This document shows positions 1 to 13,000 of a stretch of 64,000 nt of DNA, in pieces. The notes under the pieces are model-generated. The model was not told the origin of the DNA and ran no database searches. It saw only the letters and a program-made list of their open reading frames with translations. The stretch covers positions 21,219,501 to 21,283,500 of the forward strand of contig NC_088308.1 in the NCBI RefSeq assembly GCF_910592395.1, written 5' to 3'. This DNA is from Lineus longissimus (lineage: Eukaryota; Nemertea; Pilidiophora; Heteronemertea; Lineidae). The position numbers and the translations under genes were made by a program. Position 1 is the stretch's first letter; each line of letters begins with the position of its first letter.

Positions 1-165
1 ACTACGTTCCTCAGCTAATGTTGAAAATAATGGGAAAACTTGTTTGAGCTAAGGACAACTTACTTAGAGCTAGCAGCTAATCGATATTTGAAATAGGATG
101 ATGTACTTCGCTGCTCAAAACAAGAAAAAGACAATCAATACACGTGTAATTCATTTCCTAACGCG

Positions 166-171
166 TTTATT
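166..171 (-). terminator. AATAAA polyadenylation signal, ADAMTS-like gene
   Basis: The minus strand reads AATAAA about 120 bases after the stop codon at 291-293. It is the nearest canonical signal downstream of that exon. Confidence 0.5.
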
Positions 172-290
172 TTAGTATTACTGTAAAATCGGACACAAGC
201 TGTCGAAACTCAGCACACCGTATAAAGCACTGCGGCGGCCCTTAGCAAGTGTTAACATGTTTGAGAGAAGGTTTCTGGACCTGCTTGAAA

Positions 291-590
291 TTAAATTCCT
301 TCCTTCCCAGGGAAAAAGTGTCGCCGTAGTGCAGGGCCAAATTTTCGTCCACCACGTCCCCTCCATTTCCGTCCCTTTTTATTTTTCCTAGAACGGGAAT
401 TACCACGGCCGTTTTCCCAAGAGCGAGAGTCGCGATGTTCCTGGGAATTTGACTCGTCGCTCTCCCATGATTCCAAATACGAATCCCCCCCAGATGCCTC
501 CCAAGATTCATTCGATTCTTCCCATGATTGATTTGACTTCTCCCAAGATTCGTTCGACTCTTCCCAGGACTCCTGCGACTTGCTTCCACA
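291..590 (-). CDS. Probable terminal exon of the ADAMTS-like gene, Ser-Trp-Glu repeat tail
   Basis: A strong acceptor (pyrimidine run, then CAG) sits just above 590 and opens a 99-residue frame in phase 0, matching the phase-0 end of the last ADAMTS exon at 4094. The peptide begins with CGSKSQ, then repeats a seven-residue unit (SWEESNE, SWEKSNQ, SWEESNE), passes through a Ser/Asp/Glu stretch, and ends in a basic Arg/Lys/Gly tail before the stop at 291-293. A minus-strand AATAAA at 166-171 fits a short 3' UTR. I see no known domain. The link to the protease rests on phase, strand and order only. One or more spacer exons between 590 and 4094 could be missing from the model; an open stretch at 1304-1540 is a weak candidate. 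Confidence 0.5.
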   Translation of the reverse strand, partial: CGSKSQESWEESNESWEKSNQSWEESNESWEASGGDSYLESWESDESNSQEHRDSRSWENGRGNSRSRKNKKGRKWRGRGGRKFGPALRRHFFPGKEGI

Positions 591-1991
591 CTGAAAAAGG
601 ACCAAACATGCTTTTATAGCTTCGATTGAGTAAGTGGTGTACGAGTGTACATTACAGCCAAACGACAGTTACTTTCAATCGTGAATCAGTATAGGATGAT
701 AGAGTTATCATTATTATACTCTTTCATTTAACTATTCCGTGGTGTCCTCGCGAATTTCCTAAATTACGATTTCGTGTCCAATATATATAATATAATATTA
801 CCGTCGGCCTATTGCATTTTGCAGATGGCGGTCAAGATTTTGAGAAAATTAAATAAGTATCGTCTGAACGCTGTAGGTTGTCAGAACTTTTTAACATGCA
901 AATATACCTCTTTTTAAACTGTACTCTTTCGATTTAGATTGATCACTGTGGATTTTGGCTTTTATTATTTGTAGTGTTATCATTATTAAAAAAAACGACC
1001 GCAGCCCTTTCTAGATTGATTGATCGTACGCTATTTACCAATAACTGAAACCCAAGTCACAGTGACTAACGTGGTAGAGTTGTAGCCTTTTTAGTGTAAC
1101 GCTTTTGGTTGCTCACTCATATCTCAGTGTTGTCATGCAATGGACAGCATCAGAGACCATGAAGTTTCAATAGGGTAAAACAGAGAACAACCTGTATGTC
1201 TTTCAGCGTAAACAAAGCTGAAACACTCAGATATATAAACACTCAAAAACGCATATGGGTTTTTGTAATTTTACGAGGTGCTTCAATCATATCTTCTGGA
1301 CCGTCAAGCCGACAATGTCAATTCCATTGGAAACGAAAAAATAATGTACACCCGTCTGGTAAATCTTTCATTTATTACATCGAAGTATCTATACTGTTTG
1401 TACAAATATATATGTTTATATATTACGATGCAAAAATGTTCAATTCCGTGCAGAAAAAGTTCTACTGCCCGAGTTTGCAGAAACATGCCTTCTTCATCAT
1501 GCTCACCAGTGTCCCGAATATTGACGGAACCAGAGATCAATAGTACTGTAGATCCGGGTCGGAACGGAATATGATGAAATATGCCTAAAACAGTCGTAAA
1601 GATGTTTCCCCGTTCTAGAGAGTATTATAGTGCGAGATAATGCGATGGTTTCTGTAGAGAGGGCGCCAGAGGTGTACATCCGAAAGATGGCACTAAGTGT
1701 TTGGTATTCTCGTTCACTTGATAATTCATATAATAAATTGTATGCCAGAGCTGCCCCCCTATAGCGTAACTCTATCATAGCATCAGTGTCGATCCGGCAT
1801 TATGTCCCAGCACTACTACCTGATTATCACGTTTCATCATATTCCGTTCACTCCGTCAATTCGACATGAGGCCCGGGAATCATGCTTCATCAGCCATTCG
1901 TGCATAGATAACAGATGCGTGCAAGTTGAGTCGGAGTGACAACTATTTGCAAGTCCTGAAGAAAAAGGAAATGCAAGTCTCCAATGGTGAA

Positions 1992-2170
1992 TTAGGCCAC
2001 TATTACACAATTGTATATTTGCAATGAGCGTCTTTTCGCAACTGCGTTTATCGCTCTGCCATCCATTGTGGCAAGGAGGAAACCGCTCTTCACCACTTTC
2101 CTAATCAAGAAAGGCCCACGCCACTTGTTCCTTCGCCTCATTAGTACTATCGTTCCAACCGCAAAACCCT
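1992..2170 (-). mobile_element. Gypsy-type integrase C-terminal fragment
   Basis: A short minus-strand open stretch reads like the C-terminal end of an LTR-retrotransposon integrase: a hydrophobic start (FAVGTIVLMRRR), then WRGPFLIRKVV, then a gap and a GRAI...RRSLQIY ending. This resembles the 'KVGD.VL....WRGPF.V..V' module of gypsy-type integrases. No other part of an element is seen, so it is a relic. It lies in the last intron of the ADAMTS-like gene if the terminal exon is correct. Confidence 0.4.
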
Positions 2171-2302
2171 GAAATAGATAAAGCAGTATGTACACGAGCA
2201 CTGGGTGCCGAAAGCGAAAATGCAATGCAAACATTCTTGTCAGCAAGCGGTCTAAGTTAACAATTGACGAGATGGCGGAAAATAGAAACACTAGTCATGC
2301 AG

Positions 2303-2340
2303 CAGCGGCGGATCCAGAAATTTGGAAAAGGTGTCGCACG
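2303..2340. mobile_element. hAT-like terminal repeat end
   Basis: The sequence starting CAGCGGCGGATCCAGAAATT resembles the CAGNGGCGGATCCAG ends common in hAT elements. No matching opposite end was found nearby, so only one end is supported. Confidence 0.3.
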
Positions 2341-2472
2341 TGCAACCCCTCCCAGAGAACACTGAAGGTGCAAAGCGAGGGAGGCAGGGGGGGGGGGGGG
2401 CGCTCCCAGCCGATTTCGCCACTGGCCATTATACGTGGATTGTGAAAATGACAAAGAAATGCCGCATTTGTC

Positions 2473-2645
2473 GCAGTTGCATTCAGTGGAAACCAAAGCA
2501 CTGTCACACGCGTCGCACTCCGCAGTTGCATTCAATGGTGCATGCGTCGCAGTTGCATTCAGTGGAAACCGAAGCACTGCCGCATGCGTTGTCGCAATCA
2601 AATTCAGTGGAAACCGAAGTGCAGCGGCATGCGTTGTCGCCTTCC
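2473..2645. repeat. Short imperfect tandem repeat, about 44-48 bp unit
   Basis: The core word GTTGCATTCAGTGGAAACC followed by AAGCACTG and CATGCG recurs with starts near 2476, 2524, 2552 and 2596. A poly-G run lies just upstream at 2391-2400. The repeat makes several frames look open, but none looks like a gene. Confidence 0.7.
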
Positions 2646-3712
2646 CAAAAGGCCAGGGCAGGTTTCCATTGAAAGTGATTTTCCTTCAATCGCGCAGCGC
2701 TTGTTACATTGCAAAGCAAAAGCTTTTGTTGGTTCGGTTTTGGAGTAGTGTAGCATGAAATAACAAAGCCGTGTCGCAATTGCATATTAAGCAGTCGAAC
2801 CCTAGTCGAAGTTAAGTTCCATAGGAACAATCGTGATCGTGATCGGAATGGTCGGGGGTACGTTGGCCAACCTTCGATTTCAAGGACCCTTTCAAACTGC
2901 ACATGGTTGGGAAGTCAACTTCTCATGGTATATACGATTACAAAAATTGGCAAGAGATATCACCATCATCGTCAGCATTGGCAAGACAACACATAAAAAA
3001 GCTAAGCAAGTCACTCAAAGCACAGCCAAAGAATCGCGCCCAACACCACTGCCATCACATAGCGTTCAATCCGTATCCGTTGAGATCCATCACCGACGAT
3101 AGGGGTCTTTCCCGACACAGTGGTATCAGGAATGGGGACTATAGGCGTCACCTCAGGGGTATCGACATCTATGGTGTACTGCCATATTATTCCAAGGTTT
3201 GGCAGCGCACCCTTTTCTCTTCGTAGCTGAAATAAAAAATCACATTTTCATGTGATAACAGCTGTTTTTTTTGGTCATTTGAAGTCATAGGGATAACTGA
3301 CTGATGTTTGGATAGTAAAATAGGGCGCCTGAATTTATCGCTATATTTGCCAGCTTGCAGTATGGAACTAAGGTACCCAATTACGAAGTTCGGCGCAATC
3401 GGAAAATTTTGGTACAGTATTATGACGATGTTGGTGTCAAATTTACGAGTAAATAATTATCTCTTTCGTTACACAATCACGAAATATTACTGTTCAGCAG
3501 TGATTAATTTCGAAGAACTTGGTAAATCACGAGGAAGAGATACGTACCCATACAATAGCCTCATCCTGTAAACGATGTTTTGTTCTTAGGAAATGGGGTA
3601 ACCACTGAAACAGATAGTATACTGTCTTGTAACACATGCAGGTCACTTTAGAGTAGGCCTAATATGATTTGACTGTAGTACGCATATCATTCAGCCATCG
3701 TGACATACTTTA

Positions 3713-3775
3713 AATATCCTCCGCCTCTCGATATTTCAAATTTGTATATATACGAGGTAGGAGTATAAAAAACCC
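3713..3775. repeat. Dispersed short repeat family (copy 1)
   Basis: CCTCCGCCTCTCGATATTTC followed by a TATATA-rich stretch and GTAGGAGTATAAAAAACC. Related copies occur at 6207-6240 and 17109-17208 (opposite orientation) and at 26408-26485 (same orientation). Copies run from about 30 to 100 bp and look like a small non-autonomous element family. Confidence 0.5.
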
Positions 3776-4093
3776 GATCTCAGGATGTCGATCAGCTTGC
3801 ATCCTATATACCAGGGGTTAGGTATATATTACATGGGAGTAAAAAACCCTAAACCTCAGGATGATCAGTAGAAAGTGTGTGCATTTACAATGTTTTCTCT
3901 TGAGTCATAGTAAAAAAGTTGATGCTCACTCTGAACCATGGGATGGAAGGGTGAAATTCAAGATGGCATCCGAGATGTATTCAGTCGCCAATATATTTGT
4001 ATACATGCACCGAGTCATGTCTGGAAACCGTCTGGATGAGAAGCTTTTCTTTCTGCCACCCCTCCACCGGCAGAATAATTCAAGGATGCTTAC

Positions 4094-7000
4094 CCGGTCT
4101 TCCATATATTCCCAAAGCACGCCTGCCCACCACACCTTGTATGTTCCTTCCCTCCCTTCCCGCAGCCGAGTCCATTTAGTTGGTATGGTGGAGAACGGGT
4201 TGACATCAATATCATCTTCACCAAGATCTGGGTGAGGAAATACAATTAGGCTAATGAGGTAATTCTGAATCATTTTATGAAAAAAATACGAAGTCGAGAA
4301 GACATCTGGACGGTTGTTGAAGCGGGACATACGATTATGGTGATGATGATGATAACGATAAAGATAAGTCAATATATACATTTGTAACTATATCATGATT
4401 TTACTTCCTGTCATCAATTTGTGTCAAGATCACTTATTTCGTTTCGACAAGATTGGATGTCAATGGTCCAGTCGAGCCATACTCGAAGAAAAGTCGAAGT
4501 TTTTGAATGTTTACTTATTTGAAGTAAAGTGAAGTTATTGGAAGTTCCCCTTCTTTGTGACAATGTATAAGAAATTGACGCAGAACCTACATGTATGCAC
4601 AGGAGACATCAATAATTGTTACGCCCATAGTGTCCGCTCGGTTATGATTTTTCTTTAGGAAGTGATTATTTGGCAAGCCCGGCTTACCAAACAGCGACTT
4701 TTTCTTGTCCTGAGTGGAGAGCCGAACTCATTAATATTAAAGTGAAGTCTCCAGCTCGCCAAACAGGGTAGATTTTTTACCTGTTTGGCAAGCCCGGCTG
4801 GCCGAACAGGGTGGCTTTTTAGTGCTGTTTGGCAAGCGGCTCTCCAAACAGGACAAAAAAAGATGCCTGTTCGGCGAGCGGCTTGCCAAATAGACCCGGC
4901 CTTTTCTTTAACACGGTAAATGCCGGGCACTTCTCAAAGCAGAACTTACCAATAAAATTGTTTCTCATATCATCTTGCCTGGAGGCATTTATTGTTATGT
5001 AGATATCTCTAGATCCTTTTGGCAATACCTTGGCAACCTCCCACCCCATCTGCTGGCCCCTAAAAACGCCACGAACGATGCGACAGGACTTTCCATTGCC
5101 ACCACAAACACCACATTTGTCCCGTCTTGTTGCAGAGTAGAAATCTTCTTCCTTACATCCTACCGTCTGGAAAAAATGACAACAGAATAGGATGATCTTG
5201 CCAAACGTTGCTAAATCAAAATATCTCTTCCAATACAGATATGACCAACTACAGAACTGAAAATTCGTAGAAATTAAGTAACTTCTGAAAAATACAGTAC
5301 TCATTTTTCAAGGCCGATTTTTGGTACCATGGGTACAGACCTAAATTGTTTACCATGAACGATTGCTGAGTAAAATACAGTCGATTTAAATGAGAACGCG
5401 CTGCTTTCTCGCCCTCTTTTGGAAACAGTGAAATTGAGTTATTGGTTTTTGCCTTTTGAAAGGAGAATATTGCTCCTCATTCTAAACTATTTTGCTAACA
5501 ATGATCCACGGTTTAATGTATGTGCCTCGTTTTGACGGCAGCGGTTTGGTAAGGCAGCTACAAAAACGGTTATGTTGGTGCAAAATATGGAAGCAATCTG
5601 AAAAACAGACAAAATCATATTTCATTATTTTCATTTTTCAGATTGAGGTGTTTTAGAATATAGATTGATACCTCACTGTCGGTATTGGTTTACCCAGAGA
5701 CTTGGTTTATCGAATACCGTATGTAGCTAATATATGGAAGCAAACCAAGGGAATGCCCCCGACCTACCATGCAGATGCCGTCCACACAGACGTCATCCTG
5801 GCCGTCCCGACATTTGAATCCATTGGTCACCTTATAGTTCCACCACATTGATGTTCCTTTCTGATTGCAACTCTGGGCACATGCCGGTGTACCTGAAATT
5901 CACAAGAAAGAATGCATTAGACAAGCTCGATACGTTGTAAATACACTTCAAGCTCACAAAAATGCCAAGGAAGTTTATACTTAGTATACTTTAGATATGG
6001 CTGTCGATATCAAAATCATTATCTCAAACCGCAGACAGATCTTCCCGAGGAAATCAGGGGTTTTATATTCGCGCCGATGTGATAGGCTGTACACACATGC
6101 TCGACACACTTCGAGAGATTGTTTCACGGCGACCTCAAGTGCTGTATGCGGAGGTTTAGCGACGTAGTAGCCTATATGCATTGTTTTTAGAGATGTTCAG
6201 GTTTGAAATATCGAGAGGCGGAGAAAATTGAAAATCATTGGTTATGTCAGGATGCATACCGTTTAACCGATAGATGCCGGGCGTATCCCTTCTGAAGTCC
6301 TCTCTACTTCCAGTTTTTACACATTCCTCCGTATACAGATCCCATATGCTTTTGTTACGTACATCACTGATGCAGGGCTGAAAGTAGGTAGTTCAACATG
6401 GAAATATGCTCAATATCAACCCAGTCAATGGGTAAAACTAAATAAAACTGTCTCTGTAATTTAAAAGTTAATTTGGAGTTAGTGGTCCCCAATTTGTGTT
6501 AGTGCTGTGCCCAAGTCATTGCAAGCACCAAAGGGATCAAACCCAGTTCGTACTGCATTTTTACTGTTTGGCAGTGGCAGCTGGTTGACATATTGAGTGT
6601 ATTAGCATTAAAAAAAACAGAAATAGTTATCTAATAAGGAAAATCAACACCAACCATTAACCTTTTTAAATATGGCCTTACCTAAACTGTTGTACCTCTT
6701 TCGACATTATACTGGTGGAACGGGAATCAGTTCATCTAGGAAAGGTGTCTAATAACTCTATCGGTAGATGTTAATTTATTGAATCAAATGACACCAAATT
6801 AAAGACATAACACACTATTCCGCGCTTCTTCTTGGTCGAACAACTGCCATACCCAGAATGATTACTGCTGATAAAGGCGTACCTGCATATTGCACATAAG
6901 CATCTGATACCTGAACCCGGTACAAACTCGGCCGAAATTTCGTGGCTTTGGATTGTTGCATTCTCGTAGGGCCAGCTGTACCCCTCCGTCACATGTCTTC

Positions 7001-10000
7001 GAGCACGGTCCATAGGCCCCCCAAGGTCCCCATCCTCCATCAGTAGCATTCTCCGTGGAATTATCGGGAGGGGCTGCTTGGACGACAATCATGTCTTTAT
7101 TTTTGTTATCGGGAAGGGTGTCGAGGCAGTTTGAAAATTCTGATCTGTTGAAAAAGATGTTAGACAGTAAGGTGATATTAGGGATGTTTCGAACCCCCAT
7201 ACCTACTATGTACAAGCTACGAAAGTCTGTCGTATCATCAAGTCTTGTGGTCAGTTATATTCATACTAATCATCTTAATACTTTAAAGTTATGCCATTCT
7301 GGATTGTCAATCGCGTCGCTACCATTCTTGAAAGTAATTCCATTCTTAAGTGTCAATCCATTCTTGAAAGTAATGCCATTCTGAATTATTAATCACGCCG
7401 CTACCAATTTGAAAATACCGGTAATAATATTCTCAGTTCCTAATAGCTGCTACCATTTCAATTACCAAATCACGTTGGAAGTGGTTCTCAATTCAAAGAT
7501 TTTTTGGGAATAACGATTTCTTACTTACAAAAGGAACTTCTCCAGCTCATAGACGCTGCAGTTGGACCACGACCGTCCGCTATATTGACTGACCATCAAC
7601 CCCTTTTTACACATTTTCATGTATGTCACATCACTGTATTCATCTGCCATGCCCAAACTGAAAAGAATTGTCATCAAATATCCCTAAGGGCTGCTGAAGC
7701 AGACAAATTGATCTAAAAGAGAGCACGAATTACAAGTACATGTAATTGTTTACGCAAAAAACCGTAACAAATAAAAATATGAGCCTCTGCCATATACGTA
7801 TGTCTATGCTTATTAACACGCGGGTACTGGGGTATCGATATATAAATCACTGGACAGTATTATTTTAGGATAAAACTGCCTTCGGAAAGTAGTAGGCCTC
7901 CCATTGAAAATGGAATTCATGCTCTAAATCTAGAAGACGCATTGGAACATACGTGTGCGCCAATTCGTGACTGACGAGACGTCCTAAGTATCGTTCAATC
8001 CGCCAAAGATCTGGCGATATTTCGAAATGGTCGTTGATACCCATACACTGGTACTTGGGATTGCAGGCTCCCCAGCGGTGTGCTCGACCGTAGATATACT
8101 CTCCTGTAAATTATATGATGAAATATGATCGGATTTAGCATTGCTAATTTGGTAGGACTTGGGTAAGATTGGCGATCATTTCAAAATTGCTTTCAGGATG
8201 CCATGAGAGAATTAATCAGGGGAGGGATTCAACCATTTCTCTGTTTTTCTGGCAAACTCCAGAAATAATTGTTTGTGCCCAACATCGATCAGCTTTCGTC
8301 AAAGGGGTTGAGTGGGGTGGGGATTCAGACAGAGATGAAAATATCCTCTCTCATGGCACCAATCCATTTTGTGATGATGGGGTATAACCGATTTTTTCCC
8401 ACCCTTAATGACTCCTAGGACTTCATGTATCTCAAAACAAAATATCAGATCTCTTAGTCCAATCGATAAGCTACAAAATCATGTATGATTTATTAATAAA
8501 AAATGATCAATAATAAAAAATCACTTTCCTTATGCCTTATACCTACTCAATTTATTTAACTTTTTTCGATTTGTGACATTCTGAGCAAAGGGTTAATTTC
8601 GGACCCTTTTTTTGGAAAATTCACGCTTGACATCCACCCTAGCTAGATGCACCACATCATGATCTACCTTGTTGCAGTGGATGAATGTCTCTAACATGAA
8701 ACGATTTTAAAAATCTGAATTTATGATTTCGCCTCTCTATTAATTAGTATATTTTGTGATGTGACGGATCTTTCCCAGTCTATTGTTCGAATGCCCTCGC
8801 AATTGCTATCAGCCAACTGAATGTTTCCGGCAAAATTTAATATCCCGTATGTGCAAGGATTATCGACTTGCAAACATATAACTTTAGACAATCTCTTCGA
8901 TTTTCCAATTTTGAAGATCTTTCCCAGTCTAGTGTTCGAGTGCTCTCGCAATTGCTATCTTCCGGCAAAATTTAATATCCTGTATGTGCAAGGATTATCG
9001 ACTTGCAAACATATTACTTTGGACAATGTCTTCGATTTTCCAACTTTGAAGATCTTTCCCAGTCTAGTGTTCGAGTGCTCTCGCAATTGCTATCTTCCGG
9101 CAAAATTTAATATCCTCTATGTCCAAGGATTATCGACTCGCAAACATGTTACTTTCTCTTCGATTTTCTAATTTTGAAATGACAATGTATCTGTTTACTT
9201 ACCTGGCGAACGCTCTCCAAACATGCCCAGGACACTGAAAAATCAAAGGCATATATTTTGAATGAAAAAGATACGACAACATCATTAGTAATTGCATTAC
9301 TTCGAAAAGAACTACATCCACAGTTACTCACGCGGTATTGGCATTACTGAGCGGTATTCAAAAACGATCACTCTCACAATGTGGAGGAAATCTGGACCAT
9401 TTCATCAATTTATTGTACCAACAGCAGCTGGCACACCGACTCTCTATTTGATTAATTTTGTAAACCAATTCATTCTCTTCTCGCCTCGATGTTAAATGTC
9501 TAATAGATAATGAATCATTCAAAGTCTCTGTAAAATCATTGCAAAATAGACGAGTACATCATTTACCCTGAGAAAAATATGGCGTCGTCCCAGGTGACGT
9601 TACTGTTTCCCGCTCGAGATCCACCAGGCAGGTATGACGATTGGTACTTCTCGCAAAACGATGTTATGTCAGTATACTCGCCAATCTGAAAGATGTGATG
9701 GGAGCACAATTATGTTTGAAACAATGATAAAACTCCTCAATGAACAAACCTACTTAAAAAATGTTGTTACGATTTTTTTGGTTGTTAGGAAGCCACGAAA
9801 TCTTCACAATCTTCGGATTACTCAAAATCACATGAGGGAATTGCAAACACGACCCCTACGTCTGGTTCATTGGGAGCGGTTGATTGTTAAAGATATTGGA
9901 TATGTGAGGGAAAATGTTGATACGAGTGTCCGGAAGAATGGAGGCCTTTAAAATGCACATCACTTGTCCCTGGACAATATTACATGATTCTGCGTTATAA

Positions 10001-13000
10001 GCCTTTGAATGTCTTAGATAGTTTTTTCCGTACCTCTTCTACAGTTTCCATAATAAGTACGAACTTCGTGATGTAAATCTGGATCTTATATCCCAAGGAT
10101 GGCAGAAAGTACCACATCTGAACCTGAAGAAGTGAACATAGGCTTTGAAGTGATCGAATCCCAGTCTTCTGATTGTGACTTTGTTCTCATAACATACATT
10201 TGGTATGAAAGAAAATTGTATATTTATATACGGATTATCTCTTCAAGCGCCTCTGAATGATATTGATAAGGACGGCTTGTTTTGTGATTCCATCACAACA
10301 GTTTCATGCTGGGCTCACCATGAAGGTCAATGAAGGAACGGGAACTAGGCTTTTCATAGCAGACATAGCCTTTCGATGAATATGAATTGCAGGAAAAGAA
10401 CATTTCAACACTTTATTAATAAAACATATAGAAAATGTTGGTCTTGCTTATGTTGATGGTTCGTCCACATCTAATTGTACGTCAAGGCAAAGACAACAAA
10501 TTTGATCTTGAAATATGTAAATGGTTTGGGAGATTTCTTCAAAATCTTAGGACGTTCTTCAAACTCGTTACAATTTGCATAGTAAATATCTACTGAACAT
10601 GCAGTACTACCTGTATATACATTGCATATGGTTTTGACTATAAGGATGCATCAACTGCATGTACCTGCTTCATGACGTTCATGATATGTTCCCGCAGCTT
10701 TCCTGGATTTTTAATTCCAAAGGGCGACTTGAGGTACGCTTCCTGAAACTCCTTGTCAACGAATATTGCAACTTCTAATCGGAGAGTTCTGTCCGGAGAC
10801 AGACGCTTATAGGAAGGGAGTTGCGTGCCTGTAAATCTTGGCGGGGCCACCACTTGGTTGATTATTACTGAATAACAAAAGGAAGAGTAGGGTCATAGGG
10901 GAGATTGTAGTTCATAAGGAGCATGAAGTGGTTTCACCACAAAATCCGTTGTATCCTCTTTTTCGGTGTATGAAATGGCATCATTCAATTGGCAATTAAG
11001 TTTCACGTTATCTGCTTTACAATCCAAGTACATGTACACTCTAGCCACTTATGTTTTGTTTTATAAACATAAAAATAAATAAAACTAGTCATCTTATAGG
11101 ACATAATCATTACCATCATCATTCTTACCTGGTTCCGCATTTCTTCTCACTCGAGATTTGGCCTTTGAAGAATCGCGGTAAACGACATGAGTGTCTGCGG
11201 ACCGCCTTCTTCTTATCCCGCTCTGGTTCTCTTGGAGTAATGGAACAACACTGTATTCACCCTCATCTGTGTAGAGAGTCGCAGTCTGCTGGAAGTGTAC
11301 CCAGTAGGTTTTCAGCAAGTACATATATTCCCTCATTGAAACATGTTCTGGCTCTCATGTAACGTTAATTATACACCCAGGGGTGCTAATGTCCTTTTAG
11401 GTAGAGTACCTACGATTATATTTTGTGTGATTTGTAAGTTTTGATACCAAAATGGCGATATCACACTGCATCTTATCGATTTTCACCGGCCTTGTTTTTA
11501 CTACAATCGACGGAGCAAATTGGGAATTAATCGTTGAAATCAACTATGACACCGGCAGTTGGATGTTTTTGCTCAATTTTAGAAATGATACGGGTAATAG
11601 CGAGAGAGATTGGTTAAGAACCCAGACAACAGGCGGTTGTCGGGCGGGGTATACCGGGCGAAAGAGCTCGTGCTGGCGACAACTTGCCTGGCCGATCACC
11701 CCTTACCTTAGTAGTATCACAGAGACTGAGCACCATTGAGCCGACTACTACTCCATTGCGCACAACCTTGCCGTAATGAACACAACCCTGGGGGTTTTTG
11801 ACTCGGCGGGAAACGGTTCGGTCCGAATACACCTCTGAAAAAATTGAGATATCTGGCGTTTTTTCTTGTTCAAAATACATTGTTTGTATTAAAGTCGAAG
11901 TAATGCTAAAAATGCCGCTGCAAAATGATGCTAATTTGAGTCTGGTCTGTCATGAAGAAGCAGATCCAAACAGGTGGCAGTCTTAGAAAATGCCTACAGT
12001 CATGATAGTCTCCCAGAATGAATCCTTCTTCACCAATTTACATTACCTTCTATAAGAAAATGAGGAGGAGCAATATCAACAGTGTGTTCCATGTATAAAG
12101 AGAAAAGCTGCCCGCCAGCAGCCAGTTCCATATAACATCTTGTCCCATCGCACTTGGCATCAGGAAATGTGATTGTGTCTATCACTGCAAAGGTAACGGC
12201 GAGTATTATAAGCAGGAATAGATAATACAAAGAATACTCAGGCAGTGCTTGATGGTCCAGTATTCAGTGCTAAAATTTGATAACAGGTGGCTTCGTCAGA
12301 TGAACTGGTGCTACAGTGGGTGGATTGTTGCAAGTGGTGATGACCAAAGATATAGTCAGAAAGCCCCAACGTTCCTTGTGACTAAAGGCATTTAAATATT
12401 TTTAACAACTGTAACTACGAAGAATTAAATAGTTGTTCGACTGGTAGTATGTCATGTACAGATCGCAAAGCGTATGCAAGCGTACGCGTTAAGTTATCGT
12501 CACTTTTCACACTACATGATAGTTTTAAAAATCCAACTTAACGTGTCAGGTCTTGTTGACGATCGATGTATTCTGTTAAAGGCATTTAACTATTTTTAAT
12601 AACTGTAACTACGAAGAATTAAATAGTTGTTCGACTGGTAGTATGTTTCGTGTACAGATCGCAAAGCGTACGCAAGCGTACGCATTAAGTTATCGTCAAT
12701 CTACACACTCCATAATTTTTTTAAATGTCCAACCTAACGTGTCCGGTCTTGCTGATGATCGATATATTCTATTAAAGGCATTTCCATTTTTTAACAACTG
12801 TAGTTCGCGGCATACACGAATCCACGAGCTATGCGGAGTTGTTCGGCTGGCAGTATGTTTCGTGTACAGATCGCTAAGCGTACGCTTTAAGCAATCGTCG
12901 ATCTACACTTAGTACACTCCACGATTTTTTTAGATGTACCCTGTAACGTGTCAGGTATTGGTCATCACAGATGTATTCTATCAAAGCCATCTAAATATTT

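Noticed and set aside
1304-1540. Possible extra spacer exon of the ADAMTS-like gene
   Set aside because: It has protein-like composition and an acceptor, but its phase does not join the exon ending at 4094. Kept only as a weak candidate.
3926-4381. Reading the whole 151-codon minus frame as one exon
   Set aside because: Only 4094-4227 has both splice sites and the right phases. The His-run and the ends are intronic.
8821-9171. 116-codon plus-strand open frame
   Set aside because: It is created by the 135-bp tandem triplication and lies in an intron of the minus-strand protease gene.
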